Source: Scandinavium sp002470465
Lineage (GTDB): Bacteria; Pseudomonadota; Gammaproteobacteria; Enterobacterales; Enterobacteriaceae
Reading direction: 5' to 3'
Assembly: GCF_040750395.1 (NCBI RefSeq)
Contig: NZ_JBFLVD010000019.1
Span: forward strand, 22,709-86,708
DNA length: 64,000 nucleotides
The position numbers and the translations under genes were made by a program. The notes under the pieces are model-generated. The model did not search any database, was not told the origin of the DNA, and saw only the letters and a list, made by a program, of their open reading frames with translations. Below are positions 51,222 through 60,692 of this stretch, piece after piece (the first letter of the stretch is position 1; every line of letters begins with the position of its first letter).

Positions 51222-51296
51222 GCCGGGTGACGGCTCCGCCTTACCCGGCCTACATTTACGTTTTTGTAGGTCGGGTAAGCGAAGCGCCACCCGACC
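51222..51296. repeat. REP/BIME pair between ppiC and ilvC
   Basis: Head-to-head units: GCCGGGTGACGGCTCCGCCT...CCCGGCCTAC and GTAGGTCGGGTAAGCGAAGC...CACCCGACC, with a 14-bp AT-rich spacer. It fills the gap between the convergent stops of ppiC and ilvC and could act as a bidirectional terminator or mRNA stabiliser. Confidence 0.8.
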
Positions 51297-51303
51297 AATA
51301 GGG

Positions 51304-52779
51304 TTAACCCGCTACAGCAATACGCTTCATATCAGTCATATAGCCGCGCAGTTTTTTACCCACTTTCTCGATCTCATGGCTGCGAATCGCTTCGTTCACG
51401 TCGCGCAGCTGGGCGTTGTCTACCGCGCCTTCAGCAATCGCTTTGCCCAGATCGCCGGTTTGCAGCGTGGTCATGAACTCCTTCAACAGCGGCACACAGG
51501 CGTAAGAGAACAGGTAGTTACCGTATTCTGCTGTATCAGAGATAACCACGTTCATTTCGTACAGGCGCTTACGGGCGATGGTGTTCGCAATCAGCGGCAG
51601 CTCATGCAGGGATTCGTAGTAAGCTGACTCTTCAATGATGCCGGAATCGACCATGGTTTCGAACGCCAGCTCAACGCCCGCTTTCACCATCGCGATCATC
51701 AGTACGCCTTTATCGAAGTATTCCTGCTCGCCGATTTTACCGTCAAACTGCGCGGCATTTTCAAACGCGGTTTGCCCGGTCTCTTCACGCCAGCCCAGCA
51801 GTTTCTTGTCGTCGTTCGCCCAGTCAGCCATCATGCCGGAGGAGAACTCACCAGAGATGATGTCATCCATGTGCTTCTGGAACAGCGGCGCCATGATCTC
51901 TTTAAGCTGCTCGGACAGCGCATACGCACGCACTTTCGCCGGATTGGAGAGACGATCCATCATCAGCGTAATGCCGCCCTGCTTCAGCGCTTCGGTGATG
52001 GTTTCCCAGCCGAACTGAATCAGTTTTTCTGCGTAGGCCGGGTCTGTACCATCCTGCACCAGTTTATCGAAGCACAGCAGAGAACCGGCCTGCAGCATAC
52101 CGCACAGAATAGTCTGCTCGCCCATCAGATCGGATTTCACTTCCGCAACGAAGGAAGATTCCAGCACGCCCGCACGGTGGCCACCGGTGGCCGCAGCCCA
52201 GGCTTTAGCGATTGCCATGCCTTCGCCTTTCGGATCGTTTTCCGGGTGAACCGCAATCAGGGTCGGCACGCCGAAACCACGCTTGTACTCTTCGCGCACT
52301 TCCGTACCCGGGCACTTCGGTGCCACCATCACGACGGTGATGTCTTTACGGATCTGCTCGCCCACTTCCACGATGTTGAAGCCGTGGGAGTAGCCCAGCG
52401 CCGCACCGTCTTTCATCAGCGGCTGAACGGAACGCACTACGTCAGAGTGCTGCTTGTCCGGCGTCAGGTTAACAACCAGATCCGCCTGGGGGATCAGCTC
52501 TTCGTAAGTGCCGACTTTAAAACCGTTCTCAGTCGCTTTACGCCAGGAAGCACGCTTCTCAGCAATCGCTTCTTTACGCAGCGCGTAGGAGATATCCAGA
52601 CCGGAATCACGCATGTTCAGGCCCTGGTTCAGACCCTGCGCACCACAGCCGACGATAACCACTTTTTTGCCCTGAAGGTAGCTCGCGCCATCGGCGAATT
52701 CGTCGCGCGCCATGAAGCGACATTTGCCCAGCTGAGCCAGCTGCTGGCGCAGATTCAGTGTGTTGAAGTAGTTAGCCAT
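51304..52779 (-). CDS. ilvC: IlvC, ketol-acid reductoisomerase
   Basis: A 491-residue class II KARI, the long form with a duplicated knotted domain, as in E. coli. NADPH site: VVIVGCGAQGLNQGLNMRDSG. Metal and substrate sites: MVAPKCPGTEVREEYKRGFGVPTLIAVH and the C-terminal YESLHELPLIAN. It converts acetolactate and acetohydroxybutyrate to dihydroxy acids in valine and isoleucine synthesis. It diverges from its activator gene ilvY. Confidence 0.98.
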   Translation of the reverse strand: MANYFNTLNLRQQLAQLGKCRFMARDEFADGASYLQGKKVVIVGCGAQGLNQGLNMRDSGLDISYALRKEAIAEKRASWRKATENGFKVGTYEELIPQADLVVNLTPDKQHSDVVRSVQPLMKDGAALGYSHGFNIVEVGEQIRKDITVVMVAPKCPGTEVREEYKRGFGVPTLIAVHPENDPKGEGMAIAKAWAAATGGHRAGVLESSFVAEVKSDLMGEQTILCGMLQAGSLLCFDKLVQDGTDPAYAEKLIQFGWETITEALKQGGITLMMDRLSNPAKVRAYALSEQLKEIMAPLFQKHMDDIISGEFSSGMMADWANDDKKLLGWREETGQTAFENAAQFDGKIGEQEYFDKGVLMIAMVKAGVELAFETMVDSGIIEESAYYESLHELPLIANTIARKRLYEMNVVISDTAEYGNYLFSYACVPLLKEFMTTLQTGDLGKAIAEGAVDNAQLRDVNEAIRSHEIEKVGKKLRGYMTDMKRIAVAG

Positions 52780-52858
52780 GGTGATTCCTCGTGATGTTGT
52801 ACTGTCTTATTGTTCGGGTCGCCTTTCAGCGAGAATGAACCCACATTACAACAGGAAA

Positions 52859-52910
52859 TTTATTGCGGAAATTGATATATTCACAACGTCACATTGCAAT
52901 AACTGCAACG
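52859..52910. promoter_or_regulatory. IlvY operator region between ilvC and ilvY
   Basis: The 151-bp divergent region contains the dyad TTGCAATAACTGCAA (52894-52908). A more degenerate copy, ATTGCGGAAATTGAT, lies ~30 bp to the left. This is the tandem-operator layout of IlvY, which activates ilvC with acetolactate or acetohydroxybutyrate as inducer and represses its own gene. Confidence 0.65.
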
Positions 52911-52930
52911 TAAAAAAGGGTGGCCCGCTT

Positions 52931-53821
52931 ATGGATTTACGCGATCTGAAAACTTTCCTGCATCTGGCCGAAAGCCGCCATTTTGGCCGCAGCGCGCGGG
53001 CGATGCACGTCAGCCCCTCCACGCTTTCGCGCCAGATCCAGCGTCTCGAAGAGGATCTCGGCCAGCCGCTGTTTGTGCGCGACAACCGTACGGTAACCCT
53101 GACCGAAGCGGGCGAGGAGCTACGGGTATTTGCCCAGCAGACGCTGCTGCAGTATCAGCAGCTGCGCCACACGCTCGATCAGCAAGGCCCGTCGCTCTCG
53201 GGAGAACTCCACATTTTCTGTTCGGTGACTGCGGCCTACAGCCATCTGCCGCCGATTCTCGATCGTTTCCGCGCCGAGCATCCCTCGGTGGAAATTAAAC
53301 TGACGACGGGCGATGCCGCCGATGCTATGGACAAAGTCGTCACCGGCGAAGCCGATCTGGCGATAGCCGGTAAGCCGGAAACGCTGCCGGGCGCGGTGGC
53401 ATTTTCGATGCTGGAGAATCTGGCCGTCGTGCTGATCGCCCCGGCGTTGCCCTGCCCGGTACGTAATCAGGTATCCGTTGATGCACCGGACTGGTCAACC
53501 GTTCCATTTATCATGGCCGATCAGGGGCCGGTGCGTCGCCGTATTGAGCTGTGGTTCCGCCGCCACAAAATCAGCAATCCGTCGATTTACGCCACGGTAG
53601 GCGGGCATGAAGCGATGGTATCAATGGTGGCGCTGGGGTGCGGCGTAGCGTTAATTCCTGAGATCGTACTGGAGAACAGCCCGGAGCCGGTGCGTAACCG
53701 TGTGATGATTCTGGAGCGCAGCGATGAGAAAACGCCGTTCGAGCTTGGCGTTTGCGGACAAAAAAAGCGGCTGCATGAGCCGCTGATTGATGCGTTCTGG
53801 TCGATTCTACCGAATCACTAA
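52931..53821 (+). CDS. ilvY: IlvY, LysR-type activator of ilvC
   Basis: A 296-residue LysR regulator. The winged helix is at 1-60 (MDLRDLKTFLHLAESRHFGR, SPSTLSRQIQRLEEDLG), and the effector domain contains AIAGKPETLPGAVAFS and EAMVSMVALGCGVALIPE. I chose the ATG at 52931, which fits the family and has a GGTGG-like ribosome site; the longer open frame begins in the operator. Its 3' end overlaps convergent ilvA by 4 bases. Confidence 0.97.
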   Translation: MDLRDLKTFLHLAESRHFGRSARAMHVSPSTLSRQIQRLEEDLGQPLFVRDNRTVTLTEAGEELRVFAQQTLLQYQQLRHTLDQQGPSLSGELHIFCSVTAAYSHLPPILDRFRAEHPSVEIKLTTGDAADAMDKVVTGEADLAIAGKPETLPGAVAFSMLENLAVVLIAPALPCPVRNQVSVDAPDWSTVPFIMADQGPVRRRIELWFRRHKISNPSIYATVGGHEAMVSMVALGCGVALIPEIVLENSPEPVRNRVMILERSDEKTPFELGVCGQKKRLHEPLIDAFWSILPNH

Positions 53822-55362
53822 CCCGCGAGGAAGAACCTGAACGCCGGGTTGTTGGTTTCGTCGTGGCAGTCGTAACCCAGCTCGTTGAGGCGGGTTTCAA
53901 AATCCGGCTCGTGTTCACCTAACTCAAACGCCGCCAGCACGCGGCCATAGTCGGTGCCGTGGCTGCGGTAGTGGAACAGCGAAATGTTCCAGTGCGTACC
54001 GAGCGTGTAGAGAAACTTCAGCAACGCCCCCGGCGACTCCGGGAACTCGAAGCTGTAGAGACGCTCCTGCAACGGCTTCGACGGACGCCCACCAACCATG
54101 TAGCGAACGTGCAGCTTCGCCATTTCATCGTCTGACAAATCCACCACGCTGTATTCGCCATCGCGAAGTAGGTTAAGGATCTCTTTCCGCTCTTCAAGCC
54201 CGCGGCTTAGCCGCACACCCACGAAAATACAGGCGTCTTTAGCATCGGCGAAGCGGTAGTTAAACTCCGTCACTGAACGCCCGCCAAGCAGCTGGCAAAA
54301 CTTGAGGAAGCTGCCCTTTTCTTCAGGAATGGTCACTGCCAGCAGGGCTTCACGTTGTTCGCCCAGTTCGCAGCGCTCGGAGACATACCGTAAGCCGTGG
54401 AAGTTGACGTTTGCGCCAGAAAGCACGTGCGCCAGACGCTCGCCGCGGATGTTGTGCTGCGCGATGTACTTTTTCATTCCCGCAAGCGCTAACGCACCGG
54501 ACGGTTCCGCCACTGCACGCACGTCTTCGAACAAATCTTTCATCGCCGCGCAGATAGCATCGCTGTCTACGGTGACGATATCGTCCAGGTATTCCTGGCA
54601 CAGACGGAAGGTTTCATCCCCGATGCGCTTAACCGCCACACCTTCGGCAAAAAGCCCAACGCGCGGCAAATCGACCGGATGCCCGGCGTCCAGCGCCGCC
54701 TTCAGGCACGCTGAATCTTCAGCTTCCACCGCAATGACTTTGATCTGCGGCATCAGCTGTTTGATTAGCACCGCCACGCCCGCCGCCAGACCGCCGCCGC
54801 CCACCGGCACGAAAACGCGATCGAGATGCGCATCCTGCTGTAACAGCTCGAGCGCCAGCGTGCCCTGCCCGGCGATCACCATCGGATGATCGAACGGGGG
54901 CACCCAGGTAAAGCCCTGCTGCTGCGACAGTTCGATAGCTTTGGCTTTCGCCTCATCGAAGTTAGCGCCGTGCAGTAACACTTCGCCGCCGAAGCCGCGC
55001 ACGGCATCAACTTTGATATCGGCTGTCGCCACCGGCATGACGATTAGCGCTTTGAGGCCGAGGCGAGCGGAGGAAAACGCCACGCCCTGCGCGTGGTTAC
55101 CTGCCGATGCGGTAATCACTCCACGTGATTTCTGCTCTTCGGTCAGGCCAGCCATCATTGCGTATGCCCCGCGTAGCTTGAAGCTATGCACCGGCTGACG
55201 GTCTTCGCGCTTCACCAGCACCACATTGTCGAGGCGCGAGGAGATTTTTTCCATTTTCTGAAGCGGCGTAACCTGCACAGCTTCGTAGACCGGCGCGCGC
55301 AGCACCGCTCTGAGATATTCCGCCCCCTCAGGGGCGGCGGATAGCGGTTGGGATTCGGCCAT
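53818..55362 (-). CDS. ilvA: IlvA, biosynthetic threonine deaminase
   Basis: A 514-residue protein: a PLP domain with the lysine in HSFKLRGAYAM (~62) and the glycine loop PVGGGGLAAGVAV, then two ACT-like regulatory domains (EEKGSFLKFCQLLG and ESPGALLKFLYTLG). It commits threonine to isoleucine and is inhibited by isoleucine. It is the last gene of ilvLGMEDA, 2 bases after ilvD, and overlaps ilvY tail to tail. Confidence 0.98.
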   Translation of the reverse strand: MAESQPLSAAPEGAEYLRAVLRAPVYEAVQVTPLQKMEKISSRLDNVVLVKREDRQPVHSFKLRGAYAMMAGLTEEQKSRGVITASAGNHAQGVAFSSARLGLKALIVMPVATADIKVDAVRGFGGEVLLHGANFDEAKAKAIELSQQQGFTWVPPFDHPMVIAGQGTLALELLQQDAHLDRVFVPVGGGGLAAGVAVLIKQLMPQIKVIAVEAEDSACLKAALDAGHPVDLPRVGLFAEGVAVKRIGDETFRLCQEYLDDIVTVDSDAICAAMKDLFEDVRAVAEPSGALALAGMKKYIAQHNIRGERLAHVLSGANVNFHGLRYVSERCELGEQREALLAVTIPEEKGSFLKFCQLLGGRSVTEFNYRFADAKDACIFVGVRLSRGLEERKEILNLLRDGEYSVVDLSDDEMAKLHVRYMVGGRPSKPLQERLYSFEFPESPGALLKFLYTLGTHWNISLFHYRSHGTDYGRVLAAFELGEHEPDFETRLNELGYDCHDETNNPAFRFFLAG

Positions 55363-55364
55363 GA

Positions 55365-57215
55365 TTAGCCCCCAAGTTTAGATTTATCGCGTACAGCGCC
55401 TTTGTCCGCACTGGTGGCCAGGCTTGCATAAGCACGCAGGGCGAACGACACCTGACGCTCACGGCTGCGCGGTGTCCAGGCCTGATCACCACGGGCTTCC
55501 TGCGCTTCACGGCGTGCGGCAATTTCCTGATCGCTCAGCTTCAGTTGGATGCCACGGTTCGGGATGTCAATTTCGATCAGGTCACCATCTTCGATGATGG
55601 CAATGTTGCCACCGCTGGCCGCTTCCGGAGAAACGTGGCCGATGGACAAACCGGATGTGCCGCCGGAGAAGCGCCCGTCTGTCACCAGCGCACAGGCCTT
55701 GCCGAGGCCCATGGATTTGAGGAATGTGGTCGGGTAGAGCATTTCCTGCATTCCCGGTCCGCCTTTCGGCCCTTCGTAGCGGATAACGACCACATCGCCC
55801 GCCACCACTTTCCCACCGAGGATCGCGTCAACTGCGTCGTCCTGGCTTTCGTAGACTTTGGCCGGGCCGGTAAATTTCAGAATACTGTCGTCCACGCCTG
55901 CCGTTTTCACGATGCAGCCGTTTTCCGCAAAGTTGCCATACAGCACAGCCAGGCCACCGTCTTTGCTGTAGGCATTTTCCAGTGAACGGATACAGCCCTC
56001 AGCGCGATCGTCATCCAGCGTGTCCCAACGGCAGTTCTGAGAGAAGGCCTGTGTGGTGCGGATACCCGCCGGACCTGCACGGAACATCGTTTTCACCGCG
56101 TCGTCTTTGGTCAGCATGACATCGTATTGATCGAGCGTCTGCGGCAGTGAAAGTCCGAGTATATTTTTCACGTCACGGTTCATCAGTCCGGCACGGTCCA
56201 GCTCGCCGAGAATACCGAGCACGCCGCCCGCACGGTGAACGTCTTCCATGTGGTATTTCTGGGTGCTTGGCGCCACTTTGCACAGCTGCGGGACTTTGCG
56301 GGAAAGCTTATCGATGTCGCTCATGGTGAAGTCGATTTCAGCCTCCTGCGCGGCTGCCAGCAGGTGCAGAACGGTGTTGGTGGAACCACCCATGGCGATA
56401 TCCAGCGTCATGGCGTTTTCGAATGCCGCTTTGCTGGCAATGCTGCGTGGAAGCGCGCTGGCGTCGTCCTGCTCGTAATAACGTTTAGTCAGCTCGACGA
56501 TACGCTTGCCGGCGTTGAGGAAAAGTTCTTTACGGTCAGCGTGAGTTGCCAGCAGCGAACCGTTGCCTGGCTGAGAGAGGCCCAGCGCTTCGGTCAGGCA
56601 GTTCATCGAGTTAGCGGTAAACATCCCGGAACAGGAGCCGCAGGTCGGGCAGGCGGAACGTTCAATCTGTTCGCTCTGTTCGTCAGAAACCTTCGGATCT
56701 GCGCCCTGAATCATTGCATCGACCAGATCCAGCTTGATGATCCGATCGGACAGCTTGGTTTTTCCGGCCTCCATCGGACCGCCGGAAACGAAGATCACCG
56801 GAATGTTGAGGCGCAGAGAAGCCATCAGCATCCCGGGGGTGATTTTGTCGCAGTTGGAGATACAGACCATCGCATCGGCGCAGTGGGCATTCACCATGTA
56901 CTCCACGGAGTCGGCGATCAGCTCACGTGACGGCAGGGAATACAGCATGCCGCCGTGGCCCATGGCGATCCCGTCATCCACGGCGATAGTATTGAACTCT
57001 TTCGCTACGCCGCCGGACGCTTCGATTTGCTCAGCAACCAGTTTACCGAGGTCGCGCAGATGGACGTGGCCCGGCACGAACTGGGTAAACGAGTTCACGA
57101 CGGCAATGATCGGCTTGCCAAAATCGGCATCGGTCATTCCGGTGGCGCGCCACAGCGCGCGGGCACCCGCCATATTACGGCCATGGGTGGTAGTGGCGGA
57201 ACGGTACTTAGGCAT
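55365..57215 (-). CDS. ilvD: IlvD, dihydroxy-acid dehydratase
   Basis: A 616-residue iron-sulfur dehydratase (IlvD/Edd family) starting MPKYRSATTTHGRNMAGARA. The cluster cysteines are in ISNCDKITPGM and ACPTCGSCSGMFTANSMNC. The end is TSADKGAVRDKSKLGG. It performs the third common step of valine and isoleucine synthesis. The ATG at 57215 gives the E. coli length. It is in the operon between ilvE (60-base gap) and ilvA. Confidence 0.98.
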   Translation of the reverse strand: MPKYRSATTTHGRNMAGARALWRATGMTDADFGKPIIAVVNSFTQFVPGHVHLRDLGKLVAEQIEASGGVAKEFNTIAVDDGIAMGHGGMLYSLPSRELIADSVEYMVNAHCADAMVCISNCDKITPGMLMASLRLNIPVIFVSGGPMEAGKTKLSDRIIKLDLVDAMIQGADPKVSDEQSEQIERSACPTCGSCSGMFTANSMNCLTEALGLSQPGNGSLLATHADRKELFLNAGKRIVELTKRYYEQDDASALPRSIASKAAFENAMTLDIAMGGSTNTVLHLLAAAQEAEIDFTMSDIDKLSRKVPQLCKVAPSTQKYHMEDVHRAGGVLGILGELDRAGLMNRDVKNILGLSLPQTLDQYDVMLTKDDAVKTMFRAGPAGIRTTQAFSQNCRWDTLDDDRAEGCIRSLENAYSKDGGLAVLYGNFAENGCIVKTAGVDDSILKFTGPAKVYESQDDAVDAILGGKVVAGDVVVIRYEGPKGGPGMQEMLYPTTFLKSMGLGKACALVTDGRFSGGTSGLSIGHVSPEAASGGNIAIIEDGDLIEIDIPNRGIQLKLSDQEIAARREAQEARGDQAWTPRSRERQVSFALRAYASLATSADKGAVRDKSKLGG

Positions 57216-57275
57216 GCTCTGTTTACTCCCGTCTGACAATTTAGCGGGACGGTGCGTGCCGTCCCAAATTTATAC

Positions 57276-58205
57276 TTATGGATTAACCTGATCCAGCCAG
57301 CCGTATTTATCTTCTGTTTCGCCGGTGAAGAGGCCAAAAAAGGCTTGCTGGATGCGTTTAGTGACCGGGCCGCAGCGGCCTTCGCCCACCTGGATACCGT
57401 CGACGCTGCGTACCGGCGTGATTTCTGCCGCGGTACCGGACATGAACACCTCATCCGCCAGGTACAGCGATTCGCGGGAAAGCACCTGCTCGCGGACTTC
57501 GATATTCAGGTCTTTCGCCAGCTTGATGATGGCATCACGGGTGATGCCCGGCAGCGCTGAAGAGGTGAATGGTGGCGTAAACAGAATCCCGTCTTTCACT
57601 TCAAACAGGTTTTCGCCTGCGCCTTCAGAGATATAGCCGTTTACGTCCAGCGCGATCCCTTCCTGATAACCATGACGGCGCGCTTCGCTGCCAACCAGCA
57701 GGGAAGAAAGGTAGTTCCCGCCCGCTTTCGCCGCGGTTGGAATGGTGTTTGGCGCTACGCGATTCCAGGATGAAACCATTGCGTCGATCCCCTGATCCAG
57801 CGCTTCTGCGCCGAGATAAGCTCCCCAAGGGAAAGCAGCAATGATCACATCGGTGCTGTAACCAGCTGGCGGATTAACGCCCATGCCCACATCACCCACA
57901 AACACCAGTGGACGAATATAGGCGCTGGTCAGGTTGTTTTTACGGATCACTTCACGACAGGCTTCCATCAGCTCATCCACGCTCTGGGAAACCGGGAAAC
58001 GATAAATCTTGGCTGAATCATGCAGACGCTGCATGTGTTCACGATGACGGAACACCACCGGGCCTTTGTGAGAGTCGTAGCAACGGATGCCTTCGAACAC
58101 GGACGTTCCGTAGTGCAGGGCATGGGACATCACGTGGACTTTCGCCTCGCCCCATGGAGTCATCTCACCGTTGAACCAGATGTAATCAGCTTTTTTCGTC
58201 GTCAT
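57276..58205 (-). CDS. ilvE: IlvE, branched-chain amino-acid aminotransferase
   Basis: A 309-residue fold type IV PLP enzyme with IWFNGEMTPWGEAKVHVMSHALHYG in two parts at the start, the PLP lysine in PTAAKAGGNYLSSLLV (~160), and EVFMSGTAAEITPVRSVDGI. It transaminates the keto acids of Ile, Val and Leu. It lies 17 bases after ilvM. Confidence 0.98.
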   Translation of the reverse strand: MTTKKADYIWFNGEMTPWGEAKVHVMSHALHYGTSVFEGIRCYDSHKGPVVFRHREHMQRLHDSAKIYRFPVSQSVDELMEACREVIRKNNLTSAYIRPLVFVGDVGMGVNPPAGYSTDVIIAAFPWGAYLGAEALDQGIDAMVSSWNRVAPNTIPTAAKAGGNYLSSLLVGSEARRHGYQEGIALDVNGYISEGAGENLFEVKDGILFTPPFTSSALPGITRDAIIKLAKDLNIEVREQVLSRESLYLADEVFMSGTAAEITPVRSVDGIQVGEGRCGPVTKRIQQAFFGLFTGETEDKYGWLDQVNP

Positions 58206-58222
58206 TGTTCTTCCTTTTGCGC

Positions 58223-58486
58223 TCAGGCGCGGATTTGTTGTGATGATGTTGTTCGTTGCTGGATCTCGACGCGAGCGACGTCCACCAGTTTGCTTAACTG
58301 ACTAAACAGTAATTCGACTGGGCGAAGACTGGCAACGGTCAATTCGATATTTATGTTCTGCGCGTCGGTGGCGGTTTCCATATTCATGGCACAAATCTGA
58401 AAGCCACGGTGACGGACAACGCGCAAAACGCGTTCTAAGGTTTCGGGGTTGAAGCGAGCCTGGACGGCTACCTGATGGTGCATCAT
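58223..58486 (-). CDS. ilvM: IlvM, acetohydroxyacid synthase II small subunit
   Basis: An 87-residue ACT-domain regulatory subunit: QVAVQARFNPETLERVLRVV, RGFQICAMNMET, SQLSKLVDVARVEI. It pairs with IlvG to form AHAS II. Its ATG overlaps the ilvG stop by 4 bases. Confidence 0.97.
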   Translation of the reverse strand: MMHHQVAVQARFNPETLERVLRVVRHRGFQICAMNMETATDAQNINIELTVASLRPVELLFSQLSKLVDVARVEIQQRTTSSQQIRA

Positions 58487-60129
58487 GATAATTTCTCCAG
58501 CATTTCTGCATTACTGGCACCCGGCGGAACCAGCGGCCAGACGTTTTCGAGTTCGTCGATTGAGACATGAAGCAGGTAAGGCCCTTTGCTGTTCAGCATC
58601 GCATCGAGAGCCGCTTCAACCTGATCCTTACGGGTAATATGCTGGCCAGGAATGCCGAAGGCACTGGCAAGCGTGAGGAAATCGGGGTTATCGTTGAGCG
58701 TCGTCTCACTGTAACGCTCCTGGAAGAACAGTTGCTGCCACTGGCGCACCATGCCTAAACGTTGGTTATCGAGCAAAACGATTTTCAGCGGCAGCTGTTT
58801 GCGTTTGACGGTGCCGAGCTCCTGCACGTTCATCATGAAAGAGCCGTCACCGGAGATACAGATCACCGTATCTTCCGGGCGTGCTACCTGCGCCCCTACC
58901 GCAGCAGGCAGGCCAAAGCCCATCGTGCCAAGCCCGCTGGAGGTGATAAAGTTTTCCGGGCGAGTGTAAGTCATGTGCTGCGCCGACCACATCTGATGCT
59001 GGCCCACGTCGGTGGTCACTACGCTGTCGGCAGGCTTGCGATCGGAAAGCTGTTTGAGCAGCAGCGGCGCGTAGATAGCCTCACCGGGATGATCGTAGCG
59101 CCAGGCATGTTCAGTTTTAAGCTCAGCAGTCTGCTTGCGCCATGCGTCGATGTTCAGTGACTGCTGTAAGGCGGGCAGCAGTGCGTTCAAATCACCCTGC
59201 AAACCAACATGTGCCTGGCGAAGCTTGTTCAGCTCCGCAGGATCGATATCCATATGGATAACTTTGGCATTCGGCGCGAACGTATTCAGCTTGCCGGTAA
59301 CTCTGTCATCAAAGCGTGCCCCAACGGCGATCAGCAAATCACACTGCTGTACGGCGAGGTTCGCCGCTTTGGTGCCGTGCATACCCAGCATCGCCAGGTA
59401 ATACGGGTAGTCAGCCTTAACGGCTCCCAACCCTTTCAGCGTGCAGGTAACAGGCATCTGCGTAACAGAAATAAACTCACGCAACGCTGGTACTGCCTGC
59501 GCCATGCCAACCCCACCGCCGACATAGAGCATTGGCTGGCGGGCCTGGGCGATCATCTCGCGCGCCAGGGCGACCTCTTCATGCGGAAAATCGTTTTTGT
59601 CTTCAACAGTAGAAAAATGCGGTTCAAGATTTGCACTGGCCACCTGGATATCTTTCGGGATATCAACCAGAACAGGGCCAGGACGGCCTGAGTTTGCCAC
59701 CTCGAAAGCTTCAGCCATCACGCGCGGCAACTCTTCCAACGATTGCACCAGGAAGCTGTGCTTGGTGCAGGCAAGTGATAAACCGAGGACGTCCACTTCC
59801 TGGAACGCATCCGTGCCAATAAACGGCGAGGCAACCTGGCCGGTGATCGCCACAACGGGTACGGAATCCAGCAACGCATCAGCAAGACCGGTGATCAGGT
59901 TGGTTGCCCCGGGGCCGGATGTAGCCATACATACGCCGGTTTTACCTGTGGCACGAGCAAAGCCAATGGCTGCCATCGCAGCGCCCTGTTCGTGTCGACA
60001 CAGCAGATGTTCCACGCCGCCGTCATACAATGCATCGTATATCGGCATAATTGCGCCACCAGGATAGCCGAAAACAGTTTCGACTCCCTGCGCCCGCAAC
60101 GCATGTACCACCCACTGAGCCCCATTCAT
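58483..60129 (-). CDS. ilvG: IlvG, acetohydroxyacid synthase II large subunit (intact)
   Basis: A 548-residue ThDP enzyme. The catalytic Glu is in CRHEQGAAMAAIGFARATGK (~47), the FAD-binding central domain includes GVGMAQAVPALREF, and the ThDP motif is GDGSFMMNVQELGTV...LLDNQRLGMV. It makes acetolactate and acetohydroxybutyrate. The frame is continuous, unlike E. coli K-12, where a frameshift kills ilvG. AHAS II is resistant to valine feedback, so this organism should not be valine-sensitive on that account. Confidence 0.98.
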   Translation of the reverse strand: MNGAQWVVHALRAQGVETVFGYPGGAIMPIYDALYDGGVEHLLCRHEQGAAMAAIGFARATGKTGVCMATSGPGATNLITGLADALLDSVPVVAITGQVASPFIGTDAFQEVDVLGLSLACTKHSFLVQSLEELPRVMAEAFEVANSGRPGPVLVDIPKDIQVASANLEPHFSTVEDKNDFPHEEVALAREMIAQARQPMLYVGGGVGMAQAVPALREFISVTQMPVTCTLKGLGAVKADYPYYLAMLGMHGTKAANLAVQQCDLLIAVGARFDDRVTGKLNTFAPNAKVIHMDIDPAELNKLRQAHVGLQGDLNALLPALQQSLNIDAWRKQTAELKTEHAWRYDHPGEAIYAPLLLKQLSDRKPADSVVTTDVGQHQMWSAQHMTYTRPENFITSSGLGTMGFGLPAAVGAQVARPEDTVICISGDGSFMMNVQELGTVKRKQLPLKIVLLDNQRLGMVRQWQQLFFQERYSETTLNDNPDFLTLASAFGIPGQHITRKDQVEAALDAMLNSKGPYLLHVSIDELENVWPLVPPGASNAEMLEKLS

Positions 60130-60212
60130 AGTTACTTCCCCGTTGCTGTTCGTGAGAAACAGAATTTTATGCTGACTGTCATCTTCTGCTCCTCTTAGTT
60201 TTATACGGCCAT

Positions 60213-60244
60213 AAAAAAACCCCCGGACCTTTCGGTGCGGGGGT
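60213..60244 (-). terminator. ilvGMEDA attenuator terminator
   Basis: On the minus strand: CCCCCGCACC-GAAA-GGTCCGGGGG followed by TTTTTTT. The stem has one internal mismatch (a G at 60226 facing G at 60237). It lies 23 bases after the ilvL stop and ends transcription when the leader is translated rapidly. Confidence 0.93.
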
Positions 60245-60267
60245 CTTAGTTCGTTAAGGCTTGATTA

Positions 60268-60366
60268 CTAAGCCTTTCCTCGTCCAAGTGCAGCCCCGCA
60301 CGGTGGGATAATAATCACCACCACGCTAATCACGACCAGGCTAATCACTCGTAGAAGGGCTGTCAT
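60268..60366 (-). CDS. ilvL: IlvL, ilv operon leader peptide
   Basis: A 32-residue leader that reads MTALLRVISLVVISVVVIII then PPCGAALGRGKA, identical to the E. coli leader as I know it. Fifteen of the 32 codons are for Leu (4), Val (6) or Ile (5), the three amino acids that control attenuation. Ribosome stalling on these codons when any charged tRNA is scarce lets the antiterminator form, so transcription continues into ilvG. Confidence 0.97.
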   Translation of the reverse strand: MTALLRVISLVVISVVVIIIPPCGAALGRGKA

Positions 60367-60692
60367 TTTCTTTACTTTTGGCTTCGTGTCGAAGGAATAC
60401 CTAAAGAGTTATCACAGGGGCTGATGAGATAGCAATGTTTTTTTATAATGAGATTGCCGATCGGATTAACGAAAATGACAAAAAGTATTGTTTTTTATAA
60501 GAAACTCCAATGATGAAAATTCTTCACAGGATCAATACAGCAGAGGCTCATACAACATTTATCGATCAGGCTCCCAATTGTCTGCAACAAGCATGAAAAC
60601 AATGAAAAAAGCATGAATTATGCTCGTAAAATCCCACCTAATTAATTGCTGACATTCATCAGACGGACATACTGCATATACACGGAGGCATT

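Larger units (their letters stand above)
60130..60692. promoter_or_regulatory. ilv leader and promoter region up to comM
   Basis: This 563-bp gap contains, on the minus strand, the ilvG leader, the attenuator (60213-60244) and ilvL (60268-60366). Upstream of ilvL the AT-rich stretch (60400-60520) should contain the ilv promoter; I could not fix a single -35/-10 pair. On the plus side the comM ribosome site ACGGAGG precedes its ATG. Confidence 0.7.

Noticed and set aside
51772..52794. 340-codon plus-strand open frame
   Set aside because: Antisense to ilvC; its extent just follows the real gene.
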